Positions 1 to 8,936 are shown, numbered from the stretch's first letter. The stretch is 64,000 nucleotides of DNA from Pseudonocardia alni (GCF_002813375.1 NZ_PHUJ01000003.1:3968001-4032000), one strand, 5' to 3'. Notes: generated by a model from the letters alone, not told the origin. Translations and numbers: made by a program.

Positions 1-728
1 ACCTGCTCGGGCACGACGCCGTGGAGCTGGAGCAGTTCGACGACGGCGTCGCCGTCACCACCGACCGCGGCGTGCGGGTCCGGGCGGGCGCGCTGCTGGT
101 CACCGGCGGCATGGGCCGGTTCACCCCGCGCCCGCTGCCCGCGGGCGGCGACTTCGTCGGGCGCGGGCTGCGCTACGCGGTGCCGCGCCCGGCCGATCTG
201 ACGGGCAAGGACGTGCTGATCGTCGGCGGCGGGGACTCCGCGGTGGACTGGGCGCTGTGCCTGGAGCCGCTGGCCGCCTCGGTGACCCTGGTGCACCGCC
301 GCTACGCCTTCCGCGCGCACGAGCGCAGCGTCACCGAGCTGCGCGCCTCGTCGGTGCGGATCCTGACCCCCTACGAGGTGCACGACGTCCGCGGCGACGG
401 CCACGTCTCCGAGGTCGACGTGTCCGGCCCGGACGGCGTCGAGACCCTGCGGGCCGACGAGATCGTCGCCGCGCTGGGGTTCAAGGCCGACCTCGCGGCG
501 CTGTCGAACTGGGGGATCGGGATGAGCCGCCGGCACATCGCCGTCGACCGGTCGATGCGCACGACGCTGCCCCGGGTGTTCGCGGCCGGGGACATCACCG
601 ACTTCGACGGCAAGGTCCGGCTGATCTCGGTCGGGTTCGGCGAGGCCGCCCTGGCGGTCAACAACCTCGTCCCGCTGGTGCGCCCCGACCTCCCGGTGGT
701 GCCCGGCCACTCGAGCGACGCGGCATGA
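1..728 (+). CDS. Ferredoxin-NADP reductase (thioredoxin-reductase fold), 3' part
   Basis: The gene enters from the left edge; codons are in frame from base 3, so about 242 C-terminal residues are visible. The NAD(P)H-binding motif GGGDSAVDW is followed by a VHRR segment that usually contacts the 2'-phosphate of NADPH, and the C-terminal FAD motif AAGDITD is present. No CxxC pair precedes the GGGDSA motif, where thioredoxin reductases carry one, so a type 2 ferredoxin-NADP reductase is the better reading. It would move electrons between NADPH and ferredoxin or flavodoxin in the cytoplasm and could serve P450s, though linkage to those in this window is not shown. Its TGA overlaps the next ATG. 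Confidence 0.85.
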   Translation, partial: LLGHDAVELEQFDDGVAVTTDRGVRVRAGALLVTGGMGRFTPRPLPAGGDFVGRGLRYAVPRPADLTGKDVLIVGGGDSAVDWALCLEPLAASVTLVHRRYAFRAHERSVTELRASSVRILTPYEVHDVRGDGHVSEVDVSGPDGVETLRADEIVAALGFKADLAALSNWGIGMSRRHIAVDRSMRTTLPRVFAAGDITDFDGKVRLISVGFGEAALAVNNLVPLVRPDLPVVPGHSSDAA

Positions 729-1195
729 TCGGCCCGGCGCCGGAGCGTCCCGGGACGGGGTGGGCCCCCGGCAGCACCGGTGAGGCGATGATCGCGCACC
801 CGCGGACGTGCGGGCGCACCACCACGGTGCACCAGGCCCGGGAGGTGTTCCGCGACGACCACGTGCACGCGCTGCTCGTCGTCGACCGGGGTGTGCTGCT
901 GGCCGTGGTGGAGCGCGGCGACCTCGACGGCCGTCCCGCAGCGGCGCCGGTCCGCTGGCTCGGCACCCTGGCCGGGCGCACCGTCGCCCCCACCGCGCCG
1001 GCGACCGCGACGCGCGACCGGATGCGGGCCGAGGGGCGCAGGCGGCTCGCCGTCGTCGACGGGCACGGCCGGTTACTCGGTCTGGTCTGCCTCAAGCGGT
1101 CCGGGGCCGGCTTCTGCACCGACGAGAGGGTACGGGCCAGGGCGGCCGAACGTGCCGCGCGACGACGTCCTCACATCGGAGCAACACGTTCGTGA
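725..1195 (+). CDS. CBS-domain protein
   Basis: This 156-residue protein starts at an ATG overlapping the stop of the reductase (ATGA), so the two are probably translationally coupled. Two weak CBS halves can be read: a first with [18 protein letters not shown] (about residues 45-65) and a second with [18 protein letters not shown] (about 100-120). CBS pairs usually bind adenine nucleotides. The tail is arginine-rich and looks disordered. An internal ATG at 788 is an alternative start closer to the first CBS half. Its ligand and its relation to the reductase are unknown. Confidence 0.7.
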   Translation: MIGPAPERPGTGWAPGSTGEAMIAHPRTCGRTTTVHQAREVFRDDHVHALLVVDRGVLLAVVERGDLDGRPAAAPVRWLGTLAGRTVAPTAPATATRDRMRAEGRRRLAVVDGHGRLLGLVCLKRSGAGFCTDERVRARAAERAARRRPHIGATRS

Positions 1196-1217
1196 CGTCC
1201 ACGTGCGATGCTCGGGT

Positions 1218-2153
1218 ATGGCATTGGTCACGATCGACACCACCACCGTGGCCGAGACCGACCGGCTGGAATTCTGGCGCGCCACGGTCTGCGACCAGTT
1301 CGTCGCGCTGGACGTGACACCGTCCACCACCGGTCTGGTCTCCGGACGGGTCACCGCCTCCTCGGTGGCCGGTACCCACCTGCGGCGGATCTCCTCGGTG
1401 CCGCACCGCTTCGAGCGCACACCGCGCCAGGTGCGGGCGGCCGACGAGGACTACCTGCAGATCGCGCTGGCCCGCCGTGGCCGCACACTCGTCGCGCAGG
1501 ACGGACGGGAGGCGGTGATCGGCCCCGGCGAGTTCGTGATCTACGACAGCAGCAGGCCGTTCACCTTCGTCACCACCGACAGCTTCGAGTACCAGGTCTG
1601 CCTGCATCCCAAGAGCGCGCTGCCGCTGTCCCGGGCGGAGATGGCCGAGGCCACCGCGGTCGCCCTCGACGGCCGTCGCGGCGTCGGCGCGATGCTGCCG
1701 CCGCTGCTGTCCTCCCTGGACCGGGCGATCGGCGACGACGTCCCCGTGGCCGCGCGGGAGGCCGTCGCACGGACCATCGGGGATGTGTTCGTCGCGCTGG
1801 TCCGCAGCACCGTGCCCGCGTCCGCGCCGGAGAACCTGCACGTCGCGCGGGCCCGCGGGCACATCCGCCAGCACATCGCCGACCGCGACCTCGACCCCGC
1901 GGGTGTCGCCGCCGCCTGCGCGATCTCGGTGAGCTATCTGCACAAGCTGTTCGCCGAGGAGGGCACCTCGGTCGCCGGCGAGATCCGCGAGCAGCGGCTG
2001 CAGGGAGCGTGGACCGACCTGCGCCGACCGGGGCTCGCGCACGTCGGGGTCGGCGCGGTCGGCGCCCGCTGGGGGATGCCGGACCCGGCCGCGTTCAGCC
2101 GCGCCTTCCGGGCGCGCTTCGGGCGGTCCCCGAAGGCGCACCGGGACTCCTAA
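1218..2153 (+). CDS. AraC-family transcriptional regulator
   Basis: A 311-residue regulator. The N-terminal two thirds match the AraC-binding-like domain type (AraC_binding_2), with the characteristic strand FVIYDSSRPF near residue 105. The C-terminal ~100 residues hold the two helix-turn-helix motifs; the first recognition helix is VSYLHKLFAEEG, and the end DPAAFSRAFRARFGRSP is the typical AraC tail. The ATG at 1218 is chosen because upstream codons read into low-complexity arginine-rich sequence. Target genes are not evident; the neighbouring hydrolase is convergent. Confidence 0.88.
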   Translation: MALVTIDTTTVAETDRLEFWRATVCDQFVALDVTPSTTGLVSGRVTASSVAGTHLRRISSVPHRFERTPRQVRAADEDYLQIALARRGRTLVAQDGREAVIGPGEFVIYDSSRPFTFVTTDSFEYQVCLHPKSALPLSRAEMAEATAVALDGRRGVGAMLPPLLSSLDRAIGDDVPVAAREAVARTIGDVFVALVRSTVPASAPENLHVARARGHIRQHIADRDLDPAGVAAACAISVSYLHKLFAEEGTSVAGEIREQRLQGAWTDLRRPGLAHVGVGAVGARWGMPDPAAFSRAFRARFGRSPKAHRDS

Positions 2154-2157
2154 ACGC

Positions 2158-2186
2158 CGGCCGGGCGGGGCGACCCCGCCCGGCCG
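2158..2186. terminator. Bidirectional hairpin terminator
   Basis: A perfect 13-bp inverted repeat (CGGCCGGGCGGGG at 2158-2170 and its complement at 2174-2186) with a 3-nt loop sits between the convergent AraC and hydrolase stops. There is no T-tract, as is common in high-GC actinobacteria. Confidence 0.7.
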
Positions 2187-2192
2187 CTCCGT

Positions 2193-3002
2193 TCAGATCC
2201 GCTGTTCGCCGAGGAACCCGGTGACCAGCTTCGTCAGGTCCTCGGGCCGCTCCAGGTGCATGCAGTGGCTGGACCCCGGCCCGGTGACCAGCTCGAACCG
2301 GGCGCCCGGGATGCGCTCGGCCACCGCGCGGGACTGCCAGTGCGGGGTCAGCAGGTCCTGCTCGCCGACCACGACCAGCGTCGGTGCCGTGATCGCGTCC
2401 AGCCGGTCGAGGGTGTCGTGCACGAGGTCGGCGTCCCACTGCTCGACGGTCACCTGCATCTGCGCCTCGTCCTGCGGGAACGCCGGCAGCAGCGCCTCCA
2501 GCAGGGCGCCCACGTTCGGGTCGTCGAGGGCCTGGGGGGAGAACGCGAGCCCTGACGCGGCCAGTGCGGACTCCATGTCACGGTGCACGTAGGGCAGGCG
2601 CAGCGCGGTGAGCACCGCGCGCTGGAAGCCGTCGGTGCGGCCCCAGGTGCCGTAGAGGACCTGTGAGGCGACCTGCTCGGGGCGGGCCAGCGCCATCTCC
2701 TGTGCGACGGCCGAGCCCAGTGACCAGCCGAGCAGGTGTGCGCGCGGGATCTCCAGGGCGTCGAGCAGCGCGGAGGTGTCGGCGGCCATCGAGCCGACCG
2801 TGATCGGCCCGGAGCCGCGGTCGCTGCCGCCCAGGCCCCGGTTGTCGACGGTGATGACCCGGTGGGTCTGGGCCAGCCGGTGCGCGAGCTCGCCCCACAG
2901 CGGGATCGCGCCGGACGTGCCCATGATCATGAGCAGCGGGTCGCCGTCGCCTGCGGTCTCGTAGTTGAGCTCGACGCCGGTGGACACGGGGATGCGGGGC
3001 AC
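2193..3002 (-). CDS. Alpha/beta hydrolase (probable esterase partner of the monooxygenase)
   Basis: A 269-residue hydrolase. The nucleophile elbow is GWSLGS, the acid is in VVGEQDLLTP, and the histidine is in GSSHCMHLE near the C terminus, giving a complete triad. The GTG at 3002 is preceded by GAGGAG, which decides the start. It lies 34 nt downstream of a Baeyer-Villiger-type monooxygenase on the same strand. That pairing (oxygenase makes an ester, hydrolase cleaves it) is known from ketone catabolism, for example the acetone pathway in Gordonia. The enol-lactonase branch of the fold is another possibility. Substrate is inferred from context only. Confidence 0.85.
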   Translation of the reverse strand: MPRIPVSTGVELNYETAGDGDPLLMIMGTSGAIPLWGELAHRLAQTHRVITVDNRGLGGSDRGSGPITVGSMAADTSALLDALEIPRAHLLGWSLGSAVAQEMALARPEQVASQVLYGTWGRTDGFQRAVLTALRLPYVHRDMESALAASGLAFSPQALDDPNVGALLEALLPAFPQDEAQMQVTVEQWDADLVHDTLDRLDAITAPTLVVVGEQDLLTPHWQSRAVAERIPGARFELVTGPGSSHCMHLERPEDLTKLVTGFLGEQRI

Positions 3003-3036
3003 GGTGGGTCTCCTCGGGGTGTGCGGTCGGTCGGGG

Positions 3037-4509
3037 TCAGCGGTACTGCAGGCCGTCGTCGAGGTCGGCCTTCGGCAGCTCGACCCGGTCGACGTCGTGC
3101 TCGTGCATGTGGGTCCAGGGCTCGCGGTCGCCCTGCCCGAACATGCGGTGCTGGGAGCGTCCGATGTAGCCGGGGTTGAAGTTGTCCTCCGAGACCCACG
3201 GCAGCCGTGGCATGTCGGCGTCCTGCGCCCGCAGCGTGGGCACGACGACCCGGTCCCCACGCTCGTCCATGCGCGCCAGGATGCGGCCGATCAGGTCGTT
3301 GACCAGGTCGATCCGCAGCGTCCAGCTGTGCCGGAAGTACCCGAAGGCGTAGGCCATGTTCGGGATGTCGCTGATCATCAGACCGCGCCAGGTGACGTGC
3401 CGGGTGAAGTCGACCGGCTCGCCGTCGACGGTGAAGGGGATGTCGCCGAACACCGCCAGGTCGAAGCCGGTCGCGGTGACGACGACGTCGGCCTCGATCA
3501 CCTCGCCGGAGGAGACCTGCACGCCCTTCTCGATGAACTCGGAGATGGTGTCGGTGACGACCGAGGCCTTCCCCTCGCGCATCGCGGCGAAGAAGTCGCC
3601 GTCGGGCACGAACGCGATGCGCTGCTGCCACGGCCGGTAGCGCGGGACGAAGTGCTTCTCGACGTCGGTGCCCTCGGGCAGCAGCGGCCGGATGGACTCG
3701 ACCAGGAACTCGTGCAGTGCGTCCGGGTCGTCACGGCCGGTGGTCGCCAGCCAGTCGAGCTGCTGGACGTAGGTGCGTCGCAGGATCTCGTGAGTCCATT
3801 CCGCCGGCAGGTCGAGCGGCTCCAGCATCGTCGCGAGCTCGTGCACGGTCGGCGCCGGGAACCAGTACGACGGCGAGCGCTGCAGCATCGTCACGTGTTC
3901 GGCGGTCGCGGCCGTCGCCGGGACGACCGTCGCCGCGGTCGCGCCGGATCCGATGACCAGCACCTTCTTCCCCGTGACGTCGAGGTCCGACGGCCAGGAC
4001 TGCGGGTGCACGACCGTCCCGGCGAAGCGCTCGGTGCCCGGCCACTCCGGGGTGTAGGGCTCGTCGTGGTTGTAGTAGCCCTGGCACATCCACAGGAACG
4101 ACGCGGTCATGTGCAGGGTCTCGCCGGTGTCGGTGCGTGTGACGTCCGCGGTCCAGAGGTTCTCCTCCGAGGACCAGCTCAGCGCGGTGACGCGGTGGTG
4201 GTAGCGGATGTGCCCGGCGAGGTCGTCCTCGTCGATGACCTCGTGGAGGTAGGACAGGATCTCCCCGCCCGCTGCGATCGACGGTCCCGTCCACGGCTTG
4301 TGCCGGTAGCCGTAGGTGAACAGGTCGCTGTCCGAGCGGGCACCGGGGAAGCGGTGCGTCCACCAGGTCCCACCGGGGGCGTCCTGGGCCTCCAGCAGCA
4401 CGAAGCTGCGGTCGGGGAACTCCTCCCGCAGCCGGTGCGCGGCGCCGATGCCGGACACCCCGGCCCCGACGATCAGGACGTCGACGTGCTCGGTGGTCGT
4501 GGCGGCCAT
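3037..4509 (-). CDS. Flavin-containing Baeyer-Villiger-type monooxygenase
   Basis: A 490-residue FAD/NADPH monooxygenase. The first Rossmann motif GAGVSGIGAA is at about residues 16-25, the second (GSGATAATV) at about residues 185-193, and the family fingerprint FxGxxxHxxxW is present as FAGTVVHPQSW just before the second. GGTWW near residue 48 is typical of the class. It should insert oxygen next to a ketone carbonyl to form an ester or lactone. It heads a minus-strand pair with the hydrolase, and a GAF/Fis activator is divergent, with a palindromic operator between them. The ketone may come from the zinc alcohol dehydrogenase 21 kb away, which has similar palindromes upstream. Confidence 0.9.
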   Translation of the reverse strand: MAATTTEHVDVLIVGAGVSGIGAAHRLREEFPDRSFVLLEAQDAPGGTWWTHRFPGARSDSDLFTYGYRHKPWTGPSIAAGGEILSYLHEVIDEDDLAGHIRYHHRVTALSWSSEENLWTADVTRTDTGETLHMTASFLWMCQGYYNHDEPYTPEWPGTERFAGTVVHPQSWPSDLDVTGKKVLVIGSGATAATVVPATAATAEHVTMLQRSPSYWFPAPTVHELATMLEPLDLPAEWTHEILRRTYVQQLDWLATTGRDDPDALHEFLVESIRPLLPEGTDVEKHFVPRYRPWQQRIAFVPDGDFFAAMREGKASVVTDTISEFIEKGVQVSSGEVIEADVVVTATGFDLAVFGDIPFTVDGEPVDFTRHVTWRGLMISDIPNMAYAFGYFRHSWTLRIDLVNDLIGRILARMDERGDRVVVPTLRAQDADMPRLPWVSEDNFNPGYIGRSQHRMFGQGDREPWTHMHEHDVDRVELPKADLDDGLQYR

Positions 4510-4572
4510 GGGTCCTCCGGATGCAGGTGTGACGACGGTCTCCCGACGCTAGGGTCACCGGCCCGATCCCCG

Positions 4573-4593
4573 GGTGTCCGAACTTCGGACACC
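4573..4593. promoter_or_regulatory. Palindromic operator, probable GAF/Fis activator site
   Basis: Positions 4573-4593 form a perfect inverted repeat with 9-bp arms (GGTGTCCGA and TCGGACACC) around ACT. It sits in the 139-bp divergent region between the monooxygenase and the regulator. A similar palindrome occurs beside the second GAF/Fis regulator at 26195-26214, which supports its being the binding site of this regulator type. Confidence 0.65.
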
Positions 4594-4648
4594 GGCGGGT
4601 GTTGACCGGTGACGCATCATGTGAGGACGAGCACAGAGAGGTGCGTCG

Positions 4649-6370
4649 ATGGGGGATCTGCTCGCACGCCGCCGCGAGCTCGTGTCCGCGCGGGCCGAGC
4701 TGCTCGACCGGCCCGACGTCGCGTTGCCCGGCGTGCCCGGCCACGTCGTCGCGTCGTGGCGGCGCAGCATCGCGGGCGGGGTGGACCCGGCGATGATCGC
4801 GAACCGCTTCCACCCGGACCTCGACACCGGCTCCCGGCTGGTCCGTTGCGCGCGCCCGGTGATGGAGCAGCTGGCCGAGCAGGTCGCCGGGATCGGGGTC
4901 TGCGTCGCGCTCACCGACCACCGGGCCCGGCTGCTGGTGCGCCTCGACACCGACGCGGTGATCGCCCGGTCCGCGGACGTCAACGCGTTCGCCGCCGGGT
5001 TCGGCTACGCCGAGGGCGCGGTGGGCACCAACGGGGTCGGGACCGTGCTGGAGTCCGGCCTGCCGGTGCACATCGTCGGCGCCGAGCACTTCGTCGAGCA
5101 GCTCCACGACTACGCCTGCGCCGGCGCCCCGGTGCGCGACCCGGCGACCGGGCGGATCGAGGCGGTACTCGACCTGTCCTGCCGCGCCGAGCACTCCTCG
5201 CCGCTGCTGCTGTCGCTGGTGCGCTCCGCGGCCGCGCGCATCTCCGACGCCCTGCTCCACGACCGCGACCCCGCCCAGCAGGCCCTGTTCGACGCCTACG
5301 CCCGCACCGAGTCCCGCACCCGGCGGGCGGTGCTCGCCGTCGGGCGCCGCACGGTGCTGGCGAACACCGCGATGCAGACCCTGCTCGACGCGGGCGACCA
5401 CGCCGCGCTCACCGACCACGCCCGGTTCCTGCTGCTCCGCGGCCCCGGCGTCGACGACCGGGTGGACCTGCCGTCGGGGACACGGGCGCGGCTGCGCGGC
5501 GCGGTCGTCCCGGTCGGCGGGTCGGTCGCCGGCCTGGTGGCGGTGGTGACGCTGCTGCGCGAGCCCGACGGCGGCGGCCCCGCCGGACCGGTCGCGGCGA
5601 CCCCGCGGCCCGACGCAGCCGGGGTGAGCCCGGCCTGGCGGGCGGCGCGGGCCGCCGTCGCCGGGGCGCTGGGGAAGGGGGAACCGCTGCTGGTCACCGG
5701 CGAGCCCGGCTCCGGCCGGGCGCGGCTGGTCACGGACTCCTGGCCCGGCCCGGTTGTCGAGGTCGGCCCGGACGACGACGGCGCCGACCTCGAGGACCGC
5801 GTCCGGCGGGCCGGGCGGCGGGCGCTGGTGCTGCTGCGCGACCTCGACCGGCGTGACGCCGGGGTGCCGCTCGCCGTCGCGCGCGGGGATCTGCCGACGG
5901 CCGGCACCCGCGCGGACACCGCGGTCCCCGACCCCGTCCGCGACGCCGTGCTGGCCCGGTTCCGGGTGTCGGTGCCGGTCCCGCCGCTGCGCGGCCGCCC
6001 CGGCGACCTCCCCGGCCTGGTCGCCGCGCTGCTCGCCGAGCTCGCCCCCGGCCGCGACGTGCGGCTGTCCGCCGGGGCGCTGCGGACGGTGGGCAGACAC
6101 CCGTGGCCGGGGAACGTGAGCGAGCTGCGCGACGCGCTGACCGCGGCCCTGGGCCGGCGGCCGGTGGGTGTGGTCGAGGCGACCGACCTGCCCGAGTCCT
6201 GCCAGAGCGCGCCGTCCGGGACGCTGCGGGCGGTGGACCGGGCCGAGCGGGACGCGATCGTCGCCGCGCTGCGCGACACCGACGGGAACCGGGCCGCCGC
6301 GGCCGCGGCGCTGGGGGTGGCCCGGTCGACGCTCTACCGGAAGATCGCGCAGTACCGGATCACGGACTGA
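4649..6370 (+). CDS. GAF/Fis-type (AcoR-like) transcriptional activator with degenerate AAA+ domain
   Basis: A 573-residue protein in the acetoin-activator (AcoR/NtrC) architecture: N-terminal GAF-type sensor (about 50-220, with GTNGVGTVLE), a reduced AAA+ core, and a C-terminal Fis helix-turn-helix (NRAAAAAALGVARSTLYRK). The Walker A lysine is replaced (GEPGSGRAR), the sigma-54 contact loop GAFTGA is absent, yet PPLRGRPGDL and HPWPGNVSELR remain. This suggests a sigma-54-independent activator, as in other actinobacteria. The ATG is preceded by GAGAGG. It is divergent from the monooxygenase-hydrolase pair, its likely target, and may sense a ketone or alcohol. Confidence 0.88.
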   Translation: MGDLLARRRELVSARAELLDRPDVALPGVPGHVVASWRRSIAGGVDPAMIANRFHPDLDTGSRLVRCARPVMEQLAEQVAGIGVCVALTDHRARLLVRLDTDAVIARSADVNAFAAGFGYAEGAVGTNGVGTVLESGLPVHIVGAEHFVEQLHDYACAGAPVRDPATGRIEAVLDLSCRAEHSSPLLLSLVRSAAARISDALLHDRDPAQQALFDAYARTESRTRRAVLAVGRRTVLANTAMQTLLDAGDHAALTDHARFLLLRGPGVDDRVDLPSGTRARLRGAVVPVGGSVAGLVAVVTLLREPDGGGPAGPVAATPRPDAAGVSPAWRAARAAVAGALGKGEPLLVTGEPGSGRARLVTDSWPGPVVEVGPDDDGADLEDRVRRAGRRALVLLRDLDRRDAGVPLAVARGDLPTAGTRADTAVPDPVRDAVLARFRVSVPVPPLRGRPGDLPGLVAALLAELAPGRDVRLSAGALRTVGRHPWPGNVSELRDALTAALGRRPVGVVEATDLPESCQSAPSGTLRAVDRAERDAIVAALRDTDGNRAAAAAALGVARSTLYRKIAQYRITD

Positions 6371-6380
6371 GCGGGCCGCA

Positions 6381-7271
6381 TCACCCCGTCAGGAACGCGG
6401 TCAGCTCCCGCGCCACCTCCTCGGGGCGCTCCTCGGGCAGGTAGTGGTCGGCGTCCAGGGCCGTCCCGTGCACGTCCGTGGCGTAGCCGTCCCACACCGC
6501 GGGGACGTCGTAGGACCGCCCGACGAAGGAGTGCGCGCCCCACAGCGCCAGCAGCGGCGCGGTCACCCGTCGGCCGGCGTCCGCGCCGTCGTGGACGCGG
6601 TCGATCCCGGCCGCGGCGCGGTAGTCGGCGCACGACGCGGCGATCGCGGCCGGGTCGGCGAAGCAGCGGACGTACTCGGCGACGGCGCGGTCGTCGAACG
6701 GGGTGCCGCCGTGGTGGCGCGACCGCATCCGGGCGGTGACCCAGAACTCCGGGTCGCCCCCGATGAGCCGCTCCGGGATCCCGGCCGGGGCGGTGAGGAA
6801 GAACCAGTGCCAGTAGCCCAGCCCGAAGCCGGCGTCGGCGGTGTCGAACGCGTGCCGGGTCGGGACGATGTCGAGCACCGCCAGCGCCGACACCGCGTCC
6901 GGTGCGTCGAGGGCCAGCCGGTGCGCGACCCGGCCGCCGCGGTCGTGCCCGGCGACGGCGAACCGGTCGAACCCCAGCTCCCGCATGACGGCGAGCTGGT
7001 CGGCGGCCATGGCGCGCTTGGCGTAGGCGGCGTCGTCCGGGCCCGGGGGCGGCTTGGCGCTGTCGCCGTAACCGCGCAGGTCGGTCGCGACGACGGTGAA
7101 CCGGTCGGCGAGCACCGGCGCGACCCGGTGCCAGATCGCGTGGGTCTGCGGGTAGCCGTGCAGGAGCAGCAGTGGCGGCCCGGATCCGCCGGTCACGGTG
7201 TGCACCGCCGTCCCCGCCGCGTCGACCGTGCGGGCGGTGAACGGGGCGGGCAGCAGGGTCCGCGGGCTCAT
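6381..7271 (-). CDS. Alpha/beta hydrolase, haloacetate-dehalogenase-like
   Basis: A 296-residue hydrolase. The oxyanion region is HGYPQTHAIW, and the nucleophile elbow is GHDRGGR, with aspartate in the nucleophile position rather than serine; DLRGYGDS precedes it. This HDRG(A/G)R elbow is characteristic of fluoroacetate/haloacetate dehalogenases and soluble epoxide hydrolases. The C-terminal histidine is probably the DADHYLPEE segment. It would hydrolyse a C-halogen or epoxide bond through an aspartyl ester. It stands alone, convergent with the regulator. A second dehalogenase-type enzyme lies at 23645-24340. Actual substrate is unproven. Confidence 0.82.
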   Translation of the reverse strand: MSPRTLLPAPFTARTVDAAGTAVHTVTGGSGPPLLLLHGYPQTHAIWHRVAPVLADRFTVVATDLRGYGDSAKPPPGPDDAAYAKRAMAADQLAVMRELGFDRFAVAGHDRGGRVAHRLALDAPDAVSALAVLDIVPTRHAFDTADAGFGLGYWHWFFLTAPAGIPERLIGGDPEFWVTARMRSRHHGGTPFDDRAVAEYVRCFADPAAIAASCADYRAAAGIDRVHDGADAGRRVTAPLLALWGAHSFVGRSYDVPAVWDGYATDVHGTALDADHYLPEERPEEVARELTAFLTG

Positions 7272-7309
7272 CGTGCCGGACCCCCGTGGGCTGGGGTAGG
7301 ACGGGCGGC

Positions 7310-7711
7310 ATGCCGCCGCCGGACCCCGTGCCGACCGACCCCGTGCCGACCGACCCCGTGCGACCCGACGCCGCGCTGCCGGACACCGTCCTGCTCTGGG
7401 ACGCCGGCGAGGTCGCCGACCCGCCTCCGGAGCCCTGCTGCCTGGCCGGGACCGCGCCGGGCGACCGGGCCGTGGTGTACCGCACCGGGCCGGACGGGGG
7501 CGTCGCCGCGCTGTTCGCGTTCACCGGCCCCGCCGAGCCGCACCCCGGCGGACGGCACGCGGCGGGCGTCGTCGTGCCGGTCGGACGGCCGGTGCCGCGG
7601 GCCGAGCTGCTGGCCGATCCGGTGCTCGCGCCGGTGTTCCGGCACCTGCGCGGCCGTCGCAGGCTCCCGCCCGACGCGGCCCGTCGCCTGGTCGCACTCC
7701 TCGCGGGCTGA
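7310..7711 (+). CDS. Small protein with possible EVE/PUA-like fold
   Basis: A 133-residue protein I cannot assign firmly. The first 15 residues contain PTDPV twice, encoded by a short tandem repeat (bases about 7325-7362). The remainder has the pattern GDRAVVYRT...ALFAFTG...AAGVVVPV...PVLAPVFRHLRGRRRLP, which resembles an EVE domain (a PUA-like fold that binds modified bases), including a closing basic leucine-rich helix. The likeness is by eye only. Starts at 7286 or 7310 are possible; 7310 is taken because it leaves room for a ribosome site. It is divergent from the haloacetate-dehalogenase-like gene, with only 38 bp between them. Confidence 0.55.
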   Translation: MPPPDPVPTDPVPTDPVRPDAALPDTVLLWDAGEVADPPPEPCCLAGTAPGDRAVVYRTGPDGGVAALFAFTGPAEPHPGGRHAAGVVVPVGRPVPRAELLADPVLAPVFRHLRGRRRLPPDAARRLVALLAG

Positions 7712-7720
7712 GCCGCGACG

Positions 7721-7747
7721 CCCGGCCGCCGGGGCCCGCCGGCCGGG
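7721..7747. terminator. Hairpin between convergent genes
   Basis: An 8-bp perfect inverted repeat (CCCGGCCG at 7721-7728, CGGCCGGG at 7740-7747) lies between the convergent stops at 7711 and 7759. It is a plausible bidirectional terminator; no T-tract is present. Confidence 0.5.
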
Positions 7748-7758
7748 TCCGGACGGGC

Positions 7759-8832
7759 TCATCCCCGCACGACCTCGGCGATCGCCGCGCCCAGCTCGGC
7801 GGTCGTCGCGGTGCCGCCCAGGTCCGGGGTGACGGTCGCGCCGCCCCGCCCGACGACGTCCTCGACCGCGGCCAGCACGGCCGCCGCGGCCTCGTGCTCG
7901 CCGAGGTGCTCCAGCATCATCGACCCGCACCAGATCTGGCCGACCGGGTTCGCGACGCCCTTCCCGGCGATGTCCGGTGCGGACCCGTGCACCGGTTCGA
8001 ACAGGCTCGGGAACTCCCGCTCCGGGTTGATGTTCGCGCTCGGCGCGATGCCGATCGTCCCGGTGCAGGCCGGCCCGAGGTCGGACAGGATGTCGCCGAA
8101 CAGGTTGCTGGCGACCACGACGTCGAACCGCTCCGGGCTCATCACGAACCGCGCCGCCAGGATGTCGATGTGGGAGGAGTCGACGTCGACGTCGGGGTAC
8201 TGCGCCGCCATCGCCGCGACCCGCTCGTCCCAGTACGGCATGGTGATCGCGATGCCGTTGGACTTCGTCGCCGAGGTCAGGTGCCGGTTCGGGTGCCGCC
8301 GCGCGAGCTCGAAGGCGTAGCGCAGGATCCGGTCGACGCCGGTGCGCGTCATGACGGTCTCCTGGATCACGATCTCGCGGTCGGTGCCGGAGAACATCCG
8401 CCCGCCCACCGACGAGTACTCGCCCTCGGTGTTCTCCCGGACGATCAGCATGTCGACGTCGCCGGGGGACCGGCCGGCCAGCGGCGACGCGACGCCGGGC
8501 AGCAGCCGGGCCGGGCGCAGGTTGACGTACTGGTCGAAGCGGCGGCGGAACTGCAGCAGGCTGCCCCACAGCGACACGTGGTCGGGCAGCACCTCGGGCC
8601 ACCCGACGGCGCCGAAGAACAGCGCGTCGAAGCCGCGCAGCTGCTCGAACCAGTCCTCGGGCAGCATCGTGCCGTGCTCGAGCCAGTGGTCGGCGCTGGC
8701 GAAGCCGAACTCGGTGAACTCCAGCCCGATCCCGAACCGCTCCGCGGCCGCGGTCAGCACGCGGACGCCCTCCGGGACGACCTCCTTGCCGATCCCGTCG
8801 CCCGGGATGACGGCGATGCGGTGCGCGGTCAT
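7759..8832 (-). CDS. Tartrate dehydrogenase/D-malate dehydrogenase-type decarboxylating enzyme
   Basis: A 357-residue member of the isocitrate/isopropylmalate dehydrogenase family. PGDGIGKEV opens the protein; SLWGSLLQFRRRFDQY and NLRPARLLPG are the signature of the TtuC/DmlA branch rather than LeuB, whose loop differs. The metal-binding aspartates are in the region around DILSDLGPA. It would oxidise a 2-hydroxyacid such as tartrate or D-malate with NAD and decarboxylate the product. It is divergent from a LysR regulator over 104 bp, the usual control arrangement for this enzyme. Confidence 0.88.
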   Translation of the reverse strand: MTAHRIAVIPGDGIGKEVVPEGVRVLTAAAERFGIGLEFTEFGFASADHWLEHGTMLPEDWFEQLRGFDALFFGAVGWPEVLPDHVSLWGSLLQFRRRFDQYVNLRPARLLPGVASPLAGRSPGDVDMLIVRENTEGEYSSVGGRMFSGTDREIVIQETVMTRTGVDRILRYAFELARRHPNRHLTSATKSNGIAITMPYWDERVAAMAAQYPDVDVDSSHIDILAARFVMSPERFDVVVASNLFGDILSDLGPACTGTIGIAPSANINPEREFPSLFEPVHGSAPDIAGKGVANPVGQIWCGSMMLEHLGEHEAAAAVLAAVEDVVGRGGATVTPDLGGTATTAELGAAIAEVVRG

Positions 8833-8911
8833 GTCGTGTCCTCCTCGACTCGGTTGCTTCTATCCTGATCGGCGAACCGGACGCGGTGAACCGTCGTCCG
8901 GGCCGGACAGT

Positions 8912-8928
8912 CTTTCCGCTGGGGAAAG
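8912..8928 (+). promoter_or_regulatory. Inverted repeat overlapping the LysR ribosome-binding site
   Basis: CTTTCC (8912-8917) and GGAAAG (8923-8928) form a 6-bp dyad immediately before and within the AAAGGAG ribosome site of the LysR gene. It could be an autoregulatory operator or a small translational hairpin; nothing else supports either. Confidence 0.3.
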
Positions 8929-8936
8929 GAGCGGGT

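Noticed and set aside
4510..4648. Sigma-54 (-24/-12) promoter for the monooxygenase or regulator
   Set aside because: No TGGCACG-n4-TTGC pattern was found, and both nearby activators lack the sigma-54 contact loop.
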